From: Acidimicrobiia bacterium
GTDB lineage: Bacteria > Actinomycetota > Acidimicrobiia > IMCC26256 > BP-133
Direction: 5' to 3'
DNA length: 5,078 nt
Assembly (NCBI GenBank): GCA_025934385.1
Contig: JAICYE010000216.1
Coordinates: forward strand, 1 to 5,078
Shown here piece after piece: positions 1 to 5,078 of this stretch (its first letter is position 1; each line of letters begins with the position of its first letter). The translations under genes were made by a program, and so were the position numbers. Below the pieces are notes generated by a model. That model was not told the origin of the DNA, ran no database searches, and saw nothing but the letters and a program-made list of their open reading frames with translations.

Positions 1-598
1 GCTGGTGCTGCCGACGGCCGCGGCGTTCGAGAACCCCGGCCGGGCGGTGGAGACCGCCCGCCGCTACTTCGAGGACCTCGGCGCCCGGGTCGCCGGCCTC
101 ATGGTCCTCGGCCGGACCGAGGCCGACGACGAGGCCAACGCCGACGTGGTCCGGGCCTCCCGCGTCGTCTACATCGGCGGCGGCTCGCCGATGCACCTCC
201 GGTCCGTCCTCAAGGGCTCCCGGCTGTGGAGGGCGCTGGTTGAGGCCTGGAACGGCGGCGCCGTCCTCGCCGCCTCGTCGGCCGGGGCGATGGTGCTGTG
301 CGATCCGATGGTCGACCCCCGCGGCGGCGCCTACACCGTGGGGCTCGGCCTCCTCGGCAACATGCCGATCTTCCCCCACCACGACACGGCCCCGGCCCAC
401 TTGCGGGAGCGGTCGACGGAACTGCGGCCCGACGGCGCCGTCCTCGTCGGGATCGACGAGCAGACCGCCCTGTTGCGCGACCCTGACGGCGGCTGGCGGG
501 TCGCCGGCCAGGGGTCGGTCACGCTCTACGGGCCCGGCCGCGACGACGTCGCCGCGTTCGAGCCCGACTCGGTGATCGACCGGCTGCCGCCGGGTTAG
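1..598 (+). CDS. Peptidase S51 / cyanophycinase-like protein, 5' partial
   Basis: This is the C-terminal part of a type 1 glutamine amidotransferase-like hydrolase of the peptidase S51 group (PepE dipeptidase, cyanophycinase). The reading frame is open to the left edge (first full codon at base 2). The visible protein begins VLPTAAAF, an internal beta-strand of the family, so about 25 to 30 N-terminal residues lie outside. The GTG at base 5 is probably not the true start. Numbering from that GTG, YIGGGSP (56-62) matches the conserved glycine turn. SSAGAM (91-96) matches the nucleophile elbow GxSAGA, with Ser92 as the likely nucleophile. His125 or His126 in FPHHD fits the catalytic histidine, and GIDEQTAL matches the late GIDExTAL motif. 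The substrate cannot be told; the protein may be a peptidase or an uncharacterised relative. Its stop is three bases from the stop of the convergent cyclophilin gene. Family is confident; specific function is not. Confidence 0.8.
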   Translation, partial: LVLPTAAAFENPGRAVETARRYFEDLGARVAGLMVLGRTEADDEANADVVRASRVVYIGGGSPMHLRSVLKGSRLWRALVEAWNGGAVLAASSAGAMVLCDPMVDPRGGAYTVGLGLLGNMPIFPHHDTAPAHLRERSTELRPDGAVLVGIDEQTALLRDPDGGWRVAGQGSVTLYGPGRDDVAAFEPDSVIDRLPPG

Positions 599-601
599 CT
601 C

Positions 602-1420
602 CTAGCTCACCTTGATGGTGAGGCTCAGGATGTAGAGCGGGCGGCTGGGCTTGCCCGGCGGGTCCGGGTCGGTGGCGAACGACTCCATCTTCTGGGCCAC
701 GTCGAGCCCGCCGGTGACCATCCCGAAGCGGGAGTAGTTGTTGGGCAGGGACGTGCCGCCTTCGCCGGTCACGATGAAGAACTGCGAGCCGTTGGTGTTC
801 GGGCCGGAGTTGGCCATGGCCAGCGAGCCCAGCTTGTAGCCGTCCGTCGGCAGTTCGTCGGCGAAGGTGTACCCCGGGCCGCCGTTGCCGGTGCCCTCGG
901 GGTCGCCGCCCTGGATGACGAAGTTCTTCACCACCCGGTGCCAGGTGAGCCCGTCGTAGAAGTGCTTCTGGGCCAGGAAGACGAAGTTGTTGACGGTCTT
1001 CGGCGCGCCCTTGGCGTCGAGGTCGGCGGTGATCGTGCCGCACGACGTCTCGAAGACCGCCGTGTACTTCTTGCTCGTGTCGATGGTCATCGGCGGCGGA
1101 GCGGTGAACTTCGGTCGATTGGGGTTGTCGGGCGGCTTCGTGTCGTTGCACTGGATGGCGGCCAGAGCCGGATTGACCGTGGTGGTGGTGGTCGGGCCGG
1201 TGGAGGCGGTCGTCGAGGAGGCGCTGGCGTTCGTCGACTTCTTGCTGCTGCCGCTGCTCTGGAGCCAGGCCCACAGGGCGAACAGGGCGATGATGAGGAC
1301 GAAACCGACGATCCCGCGGATGAACGACTTGCGTTTCCGCTCCTGCCTGGCGGCCTCCAACTGCGCCGCTCGGGCGGCCTCCCGGTTCTGACGCTGGCGT
1401 TCCCGCTTCGGATCCGGCAT
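602..1420 (-). CDS. Membrane-anchored cyclophilin-type peptidyl-prolyl cis-trans isomerase
   Basis: The 272-residue protein should catalyse cis-trans isomerisation of X-Pro bonds in proteins outside the membrane. Residues 1-32 are a highly charged Arg/Lys/Glu/Gln stretch, probably cytoplasmic. Residues 33-53 (FIRGIVGFVLIIALFALWAWL) are one membrane anchor, giving N-in, C-out topology. Residues 55-82 are a Ser/Thr-rich linker with a run of five Thr. The cyclophilin domain covers about 118-272. Residues matching the human CypA active site are Arg162, Phe167 and Gln170 in HRVVKNFVIQGGD, and Asn204, Gln213 and Phe215 in AMAN and GSQFFI. The position of CypA Trp121 appears to be Leu225, as in many bacterial forms. 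Cys91 and Cys127 could pair outside the cell (inference). The layout resembles mycobacterial PpiB. The start was chosen because MPDPKRERQ begins the basic tail; an in-frame ATG 24 codons upstream (1492) is possible but reads like non-coding sequence. No Shine-Dalgarno is visible; a -10-like box 8 bases upstream suggests a leaderless mRNA. Confidence 0.92.
   Translation of the reverse strand: MPDPKRERQRQNREAARAAQLEAARQERKRKSFIRGIVGFVLIIALFALWAWLQSSGSSKKSTNASASSTTASTGPTTTTTVNPALAAIQCNDTKPPDNPNRPKFTAPPPMTIDTSKKYTAVFETSCGTITADLDAKGAPKTVNNFVFLAQKHFYDGLTWHRVVKNFVIQGGDPEGTGNGGPGYTFADELPTDGYKLGSLAMANSGPNTNGSQFFIVTGEGGTSLPNNYSRFGMVTGGLDVAQKMESFATDPDPPGKPSRPLYILSLTIKVS
604..625. terminator. Possible hairpin terminator between convergent genes
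   Basis: CTCACC (606-611) and GGTGAG (617-622) form a perfect 6-bp stem with a 5-base loop. Two further pairs (AG with CT) form across a one-base bulge. The hairpin starts six bases after the stop of the S51 gene and lies in the last codons of the convergent cyclophilin gene. There is no T-tract on either side, so a canonical intrinsic terminator is not supported. It is listed only because it is the sole hairpin at this junction. Confidence 0.2.
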
Positions 1421-1428
1421 GGGGCGGG

Positions 1429-1434
1429 AGTCTA
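1429..1434 (-). promoter_or_regulatory. Candidate -10 box for the cyclophilin gene
   Basis: Read on the minus strand, TAGACT matches the actinobacterial TANNNT -10 consensus. It ends 8 bases before the cyclophilin ATG, so transcription would start at or within two bases of the start codon, giving a leaderless mRNA. This fits the lack of a Shine-Dalgarno there. No convincing -35 element is seen at 16 to 18 bases. Confidence 0.45.
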
Positions 1435-1444
1435 AGTCGAAGGG

Positions 1445-1467
1445 GCGGCTGAACGGCTGACAGCCGC
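1445..1467. promoter_or_regulatory. Palindrome in the divergent control region, possible operator
   Basis: GCGGCTG (1445-1451) and CAGCCGC (1461-1467) are perfect inverted repeats 9 bases apart. Nested in the same stretch is GGCTG-A-CAGCC (1455-1465), and GGCTGA occurs twice 2 bases apart (1447-1452 and 1455-1460). The site lies between the two candidate -10 boxes and covers the -35 region of the lysC promoter, where a bound repressor would block transcription. No known regulator can be named from the sequence. Confidence 0.3.
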
Positions 1468-1471
1468 TCGC

Positions 1472-1480
1472 TGGTACCCT
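1472..1480 (+). promoter_or_regulatory. Candidate extended -10 promoter for lysC-asd
   Basis: TGG-TACCCT reads as an extended -10 (TGn followed by TANNNT). A start site 7 bases after the hexamer falls at G1486-G1488, only 3 to 5 bases before the ATG at 1491. The mRNA would then be essentially leaderless for the small ORF that precedes aspartokinase. A CTGACA (1457-1462) is present, but 12 bases is too close for a normal -35. Confidence 0.45.
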
Positions 1481-1490
1481 CGATCGGGCC

Positions 1491-1523
1491 ATGACCAGCC
1501 CGCTTCCGTCCTCCCGCGCCTGA
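1491..1523 (+). CDS. Possible 10-codon leader ORF upstream of aspartokinase
   Basis: ATG at 1491 opens a 10-residue ORF ([10 protein letters not shown]) whose TGA stop shares its last base with the aspartokinase ATG (TGATG, 1521-1525). The ORF begins 10 bases after a good extended -10 box, whereas the aspartokinase ATG has a pyrimidine-rich upstream region without any Shine-Dalgarno. A reasonable model is leaderless initiation at 1491 followed by termination-reinitiation at TGATG. The peptide is not enriched in Lys, Thr or Met, so classical amino-acid attenuation is not suggested. The chance of a coincidental short ORF is substantial. Confidence 0.35.
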   Translation: MTSPLPSSRA

Positions 1524-2764
1524 TGGCCCTCGTCGTCCAGAAGTTCGGCGGCACCTCGGTGGCCGACCCCGACCGGATCCGGGCGGTGGCCGACCACATC
1601 GCCCGGACCCGCCGCCAGGGCGACGACGTCGTCGTGGTCGTCTCGGCCATGGGCAAGACGACCGACGAGCTCATCAGGCTGGCCGCCGAGGTCTCGAGCA
1701 CCCCCGCCGCCCGGGAGATGGACATGCTGCTCACCGCCGGCGAGCGGATCAGCATGGCGCTCCTGTGCATGGCGCTGATCGACCTCGGCGTCCCGGCGGT
1801 GTCGTTCACCGGCTCGCAGGCCGGCATCGTGACGGACACCACCCACGGCAAGGCCAAGATTCTCGAGGTGAGGGCCCACAGGCTGACCGAGGCCCTGACC
1901 GCCGGCAACGTGGTGGTGGTGGCCGGGTTCCAGGGGGTATCGACCGCCCTCGACGTCACCACCCTCGGCCGGGGCGGGTCCGACACGACCGCCGTGGCGC
2001 TGGCCGCCGCGCTCTCGGCCGACGCCTGCGAGATCTACACCGACGTCACCGGGGTCTACACCGCCGACCCCCGTATCGTCCCCGACGCCCGCCGGCTGCC
2101 GCTCGTGTCCTACGAGGAGATGCTCGACATGGCCGCCACCGGCGGCAGGGTCCTCGCCCTGCGGTCGGTCGAGTTCGCCCGGAACCACGGCGTGGCGGTG
2201 CACGTCCGGTCCAGCTTCACCTGGGAACCCGGCACCTGGGTGAGAGAGGAAGACCCGTCCATGGAACAGGCCATCATCTCCGGCGTCACCCACGACACGG
2301 GCGAGGCCAAGGTCACGATCGCCGGTGTCCCCGACCAGGTCGGCATCGCCGCCCGGGTGTTCCGGGCCCTGGCCGAGGAGGCCGTCAACGTCGACATGAT
2401 CGTGCAGAACGTGAGCAAGAGCGGGATCACCGACATCTCGTTCACGCTGCCCAAGGACGATCTGAAGAAGGCCGGCAAGGTCATCGAGGGGCTGGTCGGC
2501 GACCTCGGGGCCACCGGCTACGACGAGGACAGCGGCATCGCCCGGGTCTCGCTGATCGGCGCCGGCATGAAGACCCATCCCGGCGTGGCCGCCACCATGT
2601 TCGAGATCCTGGCCCGGGAGGGCGTGAACATCGAGATGATCTCGACCAGCTCCATCCGGATCTCCTGTGTCGTGCGGGCCGACAACGTCGAACGGGCGGT
2701 GCGGGCGCTGCACGACGCCTTCGGGCTGGCCGAGGGTTCGACCGGCGGAGTGCTCGTCTCATGA
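1523..2764 (+). CDS. lysC: Aspartokinase (aspartate kinase), alpha/beta type with two ACT domains
   Basis: The 413-residue protein phosphorylates L-aspartate with ATP to give 4-aspartyl phosphate, the first step of the aspartate pathway in the cytoplasm. The amino-acid kinase domain covers about 1-240. It has KFGGTSV at 7-13, [14 protein letters not shown] at 37-50, LLTAGERIS at 69-77, GFQGVST at 135-141 and [11 protein letters not shown] at 146-156, all hallmarks of the family. Two ACT domains follow, at about 264-335 and 344-405. In Corynebacterium and Mycobacterium homologues these bind the feedback inhibitors, typically lysine and threonine together; the same control is inferred here. Length is normal for the monofunctional actinobacterial form. 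The ATG start gives the standard N-terminus [10 protein letters not shown] but has no Shine-Dalgarno, pointing to coupling with the short ORF upstream. It shares an ATGA overlap with asd, so the two genes should be co-transcribed and translationally coupled. An internal start for a separate beta subunit lies at codon 247. Confidence 0.96.
   Translation: MALVVQKFGGTSVADPDRIRAVADHIARTRRQGDDVVVVVSAMGKTTDELIRLAAEVSSTPAAREMDMLLTAGERISMALLCMALIDLGVPAVSFTGSQAGIVTDTTHGKAKILEVRAHRLTEALTAGNVVVVAGFQGVSTALDVTTLGRGGSDTTAVALAAALSADACEIYTDVTGVYTADPRIVPDARRLPLVSYEEMLDMAATGGRVLALRSVEFARNHGVAVHVRSSFTWEPGTWVREEDPSMEQAIISGVTHDTGEAKVTIAGVPDQVGIAARVFRALAEEAVNVDMIVQNVSKSGITDISFTLPKDDLKKAGKVIEGLVGDLGATGYDEDSGIARVSLIGAGMKTHPGVAATMFEILAREGVNIEMISTSSIRISCVVRADNVERAVRALHDAFGLAEGSTGGVLVS
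2242..2263 (+). promoter_or_regulatory. Internal ribosome-binding site and ATG for the aspartokinase beta subunit
   Basis: A purine run, GAGAGAGGAAGA (2242-2253), lies 7 bases before an in-frame ATG (2261-2263, Met247). Initiation there would yield a 167-residue protein (2261-2764) holding both ACT domains and beginning [12 protein letters not shown]. In B. subtilis aspartokinase II and C. glutamicum LysC, the beta subunit is made from exactly this kind of internal start, just before the first ACT domain. The C. glutamicum beta subunit starts with a similar Met-Glu-Glu-Ala sequence. The signal here is much stronger than that at the full-length start. Confidence 0.7.
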
Positions 2765-3807
2765 GCCCCTCGGCCGTCCGCATCGGCGTGGTGGGCGCCA
2801 CCGGGCTCGTCGGCGGCGAGATGCTGCGGATCCTGGAGGAGCGGTCCTTCCCGGTGGCCGAGCTGCGGGCCTACGCCTCGGCCCGGTCGGAGGGGCGGCG
2901 GCTGGCGACCGGCTTGGGCGAGGTGGTGTGCCAGACGCTGCGGCCGGGGTGCTTCGACGGGCTCGACCTCGTCGTGGTCGACGTCGACGACCCGCTGGCG
3001 GTGGAGTGGGTGCCGGAGGCGGTGCGGGCCGGGGCCCGGGTGGTCGACAACTCGGCTGCCTTCCGGATGGATCCCGACGTGCCGCTGGTGGTGGCCGAGG
3101 TCAACCCGGAGGACCTGGCGTCACTGCCCAAGGGCGTGGCGTCGTGCCCCAACTGTACGACGATGGTGCTGGTGACGGCGCTGGCCCCCCTGCACCGGGC
3201 GGCCGGCCTGCGGCGGATGGTGGTGTCGAGCTACCAGTCGGTCTCCGGCGCCGGCCAGCCGGGGATGCGGGAGCTCGAGGAGCAGTGGACGAAGGGCTCC
3301 GGGGAGTGGGAGTCGCTCCGCCGGGCGGGGGCGGGCGGCCCTCTGCCGGCCGGGCAGGTCTGGGGCAAGCCGATCGCCGGCAACGTGATCCCGCTGGCCG
3401 GGTCGGTGAAAGAGGCGGGCTACACGTCGGAGGAGTGGAAGCTGGTCAAGGAGACCCGCAAGATCCTCCACGACGATTCGATCGCCGTGACCGCCACCTG
3501 CGTACGGGTGCCGGTGTTCGTCGGCCACGCCATGGCCGCCAACCTGGAGTTCTCCCGGCCGGTGGGCAAGGCGGAGGCCGTCGAGCTGCTGTCGGGCGCG
3601 CCGGGGGTCGTGCTGGTCGACGACGGCGACGGCGCCCCGACGCCGCTGGAGGGCGCCGGCATCGACCCGGTGCTCGTGGGCCGGCTCCGGGAGGATGCGT
3701 CGAAGCCCGGCGGGCTCGACCTGTGGGTCACCGGCGACAACCTCCGCAAGGGGGCGGCGCTGAACGCCGTGCAGATGGCCGAGGTGCTGGTCGCTCAGGG
3801 GTTGTAG
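2761..3807 (+). CDS. asd: Aspartate-semialdehyde dehydrogenase
   Basis: The 348-residue enzyme reduces 4-aspartyl phosphate with NADPH to L-aspartate 4-semialdehyde, the step after aspartokinase. The N-terminal Rossmann domain starts with [15 protein letters not shown] (8-22). [20 protein letters not shown] (94-113) is the signature around the phosphate-binding Arg102. The catalytic Cys132 lies in CPNCTT. Gln159 in SSYQSVSG, Glu225 with nearby lysines in [13 protein letters not shown], and Arg249 and His256 in [12 protein letters not shown] complete the active site. [11 protein letters not shown] near the C-terminus is also conserved. The order and length match the mycobacterial enzyme. Two deviations stand out: residues 74-80 read DVDDPLA where the family normally has an SAG-type nucleotide-binding motif, and the catalytic cysteine is part of a CxxC (Cys129-Cys132) where the family normally has NPNC. 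The ATG overlaps the lysC stop (ATGA). A GGAG lies 10 bases upstream (2747-2750). The 3' end overlaps the convergent DUF1330 gene by 13 bases. Confidence 0.95.
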   Translation: MSPSAVRIGVVGATGLVGGEMLRILEERSFPVAELRAYASARSEGRRLATGLGEVVCQTLRPGCFDGLDLVVVDVDDPLAVEWVPEAVRAGARVVDNSAAFRMDPDVPLVVAEVNPEDLASLPKGVASCPNCTTMVLVTALAPLHRAAGLRRMVVSSYQSVSGAGQPGMRELEEQWTKGSGEWESLRRAGAGGPLPAGQVWGKPIAGNVIPLAGSVKEAGYTSEEWKLVKETRKILHDDSIAVTATCVRVPVFVGHAMAANLEFSRPVGKAEAVELLSGAPGVVLVDDGDGAPTPLEGAGIDPVLVGRLREDASKPGGLDLWVTGDNLRKGAALNAVQMAEVLVAQGL

Positions 3808-4085
3808 CCGGCCACGGCGATCATGCGGCCCTTGCTGCTGCGGAGGCGCATCGGCAGGCAGGCCTGGTAGTCCTCGGAGTGGTACCAGCTGCGGACGGCG
3901 TCGAGGGAGTCGAACTCGAGGACGATCATGCGGGGCGACCACTCGCCCTCGATGACCTCGGACTCGCCGCCCCGGACGGCGAAGCGGCCGCCGTGGCGGG
4001 CGACGCTGGCCTCGGCCAGCTTGCCGTAGGCGGCGTACTCCTCCTGATCGGTGACCTCGAGTTCGACGATGACGTAGGCGCTCAT
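3795..4085 (-). CDS. DUF1330 family protein (dimeric alpha/beta barrel fold)
   Basis: The 96-residue protein matches the DUF1330 pattern along its length. MSAYVIVELEVTDQEEYAAY is the usual opening, with a first beta-strand and the DxExYxxY helix. HGGRFAVRGGESEVIEGEW gives the GGR.LVRGG and EGxW signatures. RMIVLEFDSLDAVRSWYHS and EDYQACLPMR follow, then a closing [11 protein letters not shown]. Members are small dimeric proteins with a ferredoxin-like fold similar to antibiotic biosynthesis monooxygenases, but their activity is not established, so none is assigned. The ATG at 4085 was preferred over one 8 codons upstream (4109): AAAGGAG lies 5 bases before it and homologues start at this point. 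The gene begins 20 bases after the lpd stop and is probably in the same transcript. A long inverted repeat directly precedes its ribosome-binding site. Confidence 0.88.
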   Translation of the reverse strand: MSAYVIVELEVTDQEEYAAYGKLAEASVARHGGRFAVRGGESEVIEGEWSPRMIVLEFDSLDAVRSWYHSEDYQACLPMRLRSSKGRMIAVAGYNP

Positions 4086-4090
4086 GCGGT

Positions 4091-4097
4091 CTCCTTT
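4091..4097 (-). promoter_or_regulatory. Strong Shine-Dalgarno of the DUF1330 gene
   Basis: On the minus strand AAAGGAG stands 5 bases before the ATG at 4085. It decides the start against the upstream in-frame ATG at 4109. It begins one base beyond the foot of the 4099-4159 inverted repeat, so RNA folding could affect ribosome access. Confidence 0.75.
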
Positions 4098-4098
4098 C

Positions 4099-4159
4099 CG
4101 GGGATTCAATAACCGATGTCATCTCGTTGGCTTTCCGCTCGGCGGTTTTTGAATCCCCG
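4099..4159. repeat. 61-base inverted repeat at the lpd/DUF1330 junction
   Basis: CGGGGATTCAATAACCG (4099-4115) and CGGTTTTTGAATCCCCG (4143-4159) are complementary at 16 of 17 positions around a 27-base spacer. The stem is clearly poorer in GC than its surroundings. On the minus-strand transcript the right arm encodes residues at the start of the lpd C-terminal tail. The left arm holds the lpd stop codon (4106-4108) and ends one base before the Shine-Dalgarno of the next gene. No U-tract follows on the minus strand, so it is not a standard intrinsic terminator for lpd. It may be an RNA control element or a small palindromic insertion. Confidence 0.75.
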
Positions 4160-5078
4160 CAGGCGGACATGGAGTGGCCGGCCGGCGGCGCCCATCGCCG
4201 CCTCGGCCAGGGCCTCCGACAGGGTGGGATGGGGGGCGATCGTGAGGGCGACGTCCTCGACGGTGGCGGCCATCTCCACGGCCAGCGCCGCCTCGGCGGC
4301 CAGCTCGGCCACGCCGGCGCCGACCATGTGGACACCGAGCACCGTGCCCGCCCCACCGCCGCCGGCCCCACTGCGCTCGGCCACCACCTCGACGTAGCCG
4401 TCGGGGCGGGCCAAAGCCTGCGCCCGACCAGAGGCCGAGAGCGGGAACCGGAAGCTGACGGCGTCGGCGCCGGCCTCGGCGGCCTGCTCGGCGCTGAGGC
4501 CGACGGTGGCGACCTGGGGATCGGAGAACACGACGGCGGGGATCACGGCCGGGTCGAAAGCGGCCCGCCGGCCCGCGGCGGCCGTCACCGCCACGTCGGC
4601 CTCGGCGGTCGCCTTGTGGGCCAGGGCCGGCCCCGGCGTGATGTCACCGATGGCGTAGACGTCGGGCGCCGCCCGCCGATCGGGGACCACGACGACCCGC
4701 CCGTCGGCGTCGAGCGGAACGCCGGCCGCCGTAAGGCCGAGCGAGTCGGTGTTGGGCCGCCGACCGATCGCCACGACGACGACGCCGTCGCCGGCCACGC
4801 TCTCGCCGCTGCCGCCGGACCGGCGTTCCTGCGCAACGGGGGGTGTTGCGGAGGAACGCCGGTCGGCGGCCGTCCCTTCGCCACCGGAGTCCGGGAGGGC
4901 CGCCGGGTCGATCGGGAGGCGGGCCTCGCCGTCGGGCCCTTCGACGACGAGGTCGTCGCCGTCCCGGCCGAGGACCTTGGTGCCGAGGCGGATCGTCACC
5001 CCCCGGGCCCGGAGGGCCCGCTCGAGCGTGCGGGCGAGGCCCGTCGGCATGCCGGGGAGCAGCTGGTCGGCCAGCTCC
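4106..5078 (-). CDS. lpdA: Dihydrolipoamide dehydrogenase-like flavoprotein, 5' partial
   Basis: This is the C-terminal part of a class I pyridine nucleotide-disulfide oxidoreductase, most likely the E3 subunit that reoxidises dihydrolipoamide with NAD in 2-oxoacid dehydrogenase or glycine cleavage complexes. The frame is open to the right edge; ELADQLLPGMPTGLARTLER is internal family sequence, so the ATG at 5050 is not the true start. The FAD domain and redox CxxxxC lie outside. Numbered from that Met, AIGRRPNT (94-101) closes the NAD domain, and DVYAIGD followed by ALAHKATAE is the second FAD motif. FSDPQVATVGLS begins the dimerisation domain. His274 and Glu279 in HPTLSE are the catalytic His-Glu pair, which favours Lpd over mercuric reductase or glutathione reductase. 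Two oddities: about 38 extra residues (47-84) lie before the GRRPNT strand, 20 of them encoded by a perfect-looking hairpin; and a tail of about 18 residues after GRPLHV, where relatives normally end, is encoded by a second inverted repeat. Confidence 0.85.
   Translation of the reverse strand, partial: ELADQLLPGMPTGLARTLERALRARGVTIRLGTKVLGRDGDDLVVEGPDGEARLPIDPAALPDSGGEGTAADRRSSATPPVAQERRSGGSGESVAGDGVVVVAIGRRPNTDSLGLTAAGVPLDADGRVVVVPDRRAAPDVYAIGDITPGPALAHKATAEADVAVTAAAGRRAAFDPAVIPAVVFSDPQVATVGLSAEQAAEAGADAVSFRFPLSASGRAQALARPDGYVEVVAERSGAGGGGAGTVLGVHMVGAGVAELAAEAALAVEMAATVEDVALTIAPHPTLSEALAEAAMGAAGRPLHVRLRGFKNRRAESQRDDIGY
4811..4870. repeat. 60-base palindromic element within lpd coding sequence
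   Basis: The left arm 4818-4837 and right arm 4845-4864 are complementary at 19 of 20 positions around a 7-base loop (GGGGGGT). After a one-base bulge (G4817) the stem extends by six further perfect pairs: GCCGCC at 4811-4816 with GGCGGC at 4865-4870. The whole unit is 60 bases and codes in frame for 20 residues (61-80 of the visible protein), AADRRSSATPPVAQERRSGG. It sits in a region where Lpd relatives have only a short loop. This looks like a palindromic repeat inserted into a gene, similar in kind to Rickettsia palindromic elements. Copies elsewhere in the genome cannot be seen from here. Confidence 0.8.

Noticed and set aside
1180..1197. GTGGTGGTGG triplet run, and a similar one near 1911-1923, as possible slippage repeats.
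   Set aside because: They encode a Thr run in the cyclophilin linker and a Val-rich beta-strand in aspartokinase. Short triplet runs of this kind are ordinary in GC-rich coding DNA.
1421..2713. Very long minus-strand reading frame continuous with the cyclophilin gene.
   Set aside because: Beyond 1420 it is antisense to lysC and reads as His/Gly/Asp-rich low-complexity sequence typical of a shadow frame in GC-rich DNA. The true cyclophilin start is the ATG at 1420.
1765..2760. Plus-strand open frame running through lysC ahead of asd, as if asd had a long N-terminal extension.
   Set aside because: The translation before 2761 is Arg/Gly/His-rich shadow sequence of lysC. The Rossmann start IGVVGATG lies only 8 residues after the ATG at 2761, which overlaps the lysC stop.
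4135..4150. CCGC-TCG-GCGG followed by TTTTT on the plus strand, resembling an intrinsic terminator for lysC-asd.
   Set aside because: The stem is only 4 bp, it lies more than 320 bases past the asd stop, and it is part of the larger 4099-4159 inverted repeat, which explains the T-run.
4141..4160. GGTTTTTGAATCCCC looks like a tRNA T-arm, suggesting a tRNA end or attachment site.
   Set aside because: The 5-bp T-stem with 7-base loop cannot be formed, and there is no acceptor, D-arm or anticodon arm upstream. The match comes from the inverted repeat arm.

Overview
The window is GC-rich, roughly 70% or more, and densely coded. It looks like an actinobacterial chromosome, possibly Acidimicrobiia. 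That placement is an inference from the lysC-asd gene pair, the membrane-anchored cyclophilin with a threonine-rich linker, and start sites that look leaderless (a TANNNT box 8 to 10 bases before an ATG, with no Shine-Dalgarno). No sequence comparison was possible.

Layout, left to right: (1) the 3' part of a peptidase S51-like gene (+, cut by the window edge); (2) a membrane-anchored cyclophilin-type peptidyl-prolyl isomerase (-), tail to tail with gene 1 and three bases away; (3) a short divergent control region (1421-1490) with a -10-like box for each direction and a palindrome between them; (4) a possible 10-codon leader ORF that runs by TGATG overlap into aspartokinase (+), which joins by ATGA overlap to aspartate-semialdehyde dehydrogenase (+); (5) a DUF1330 protein (-), whose 3' end overlaps asd by 13 bases; (6) the C-terminal two thirds or so of a dihydrolipoamide dehydrogenase-like flavoprotein (-), 20 bases upstream of the DUF1330 gene and probably co-transcribed with it. 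No intergenic stretch exceeds 300 bases.

LysC and Asd catalyse the first two steps of the aspartate pathway (aspartate to aspartyl phosphate to aspartate semialdehyde), which feeds lysine, diaminopimelate, threonine and methionine. The aspartokinase has an internal Shine-Dalgarno and ATG where the separate beta (ACT) subunit starts in Bacillus and Corynebacterium. The other genes look like housekeeping functions and do not form an obvious pathway with lysC-asd.

I see no defence system, mobile element gene, CRISPR array or RNA gene. The least ordinary features are two large inverted repeats in the lpd region. One is a 60-base hairpin lying in frame inside the coding sequence, apparently adding a 20-residue insert. 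The other is a 61-base AT-richer hairpin that holds the lpd stop codon and abuts the ribosome-binding site of the next gene. The Asd protein also has two unusual changes: a CxxC at the catalytic cysteine and loss of the usual SAG nucleotide-binding motif.
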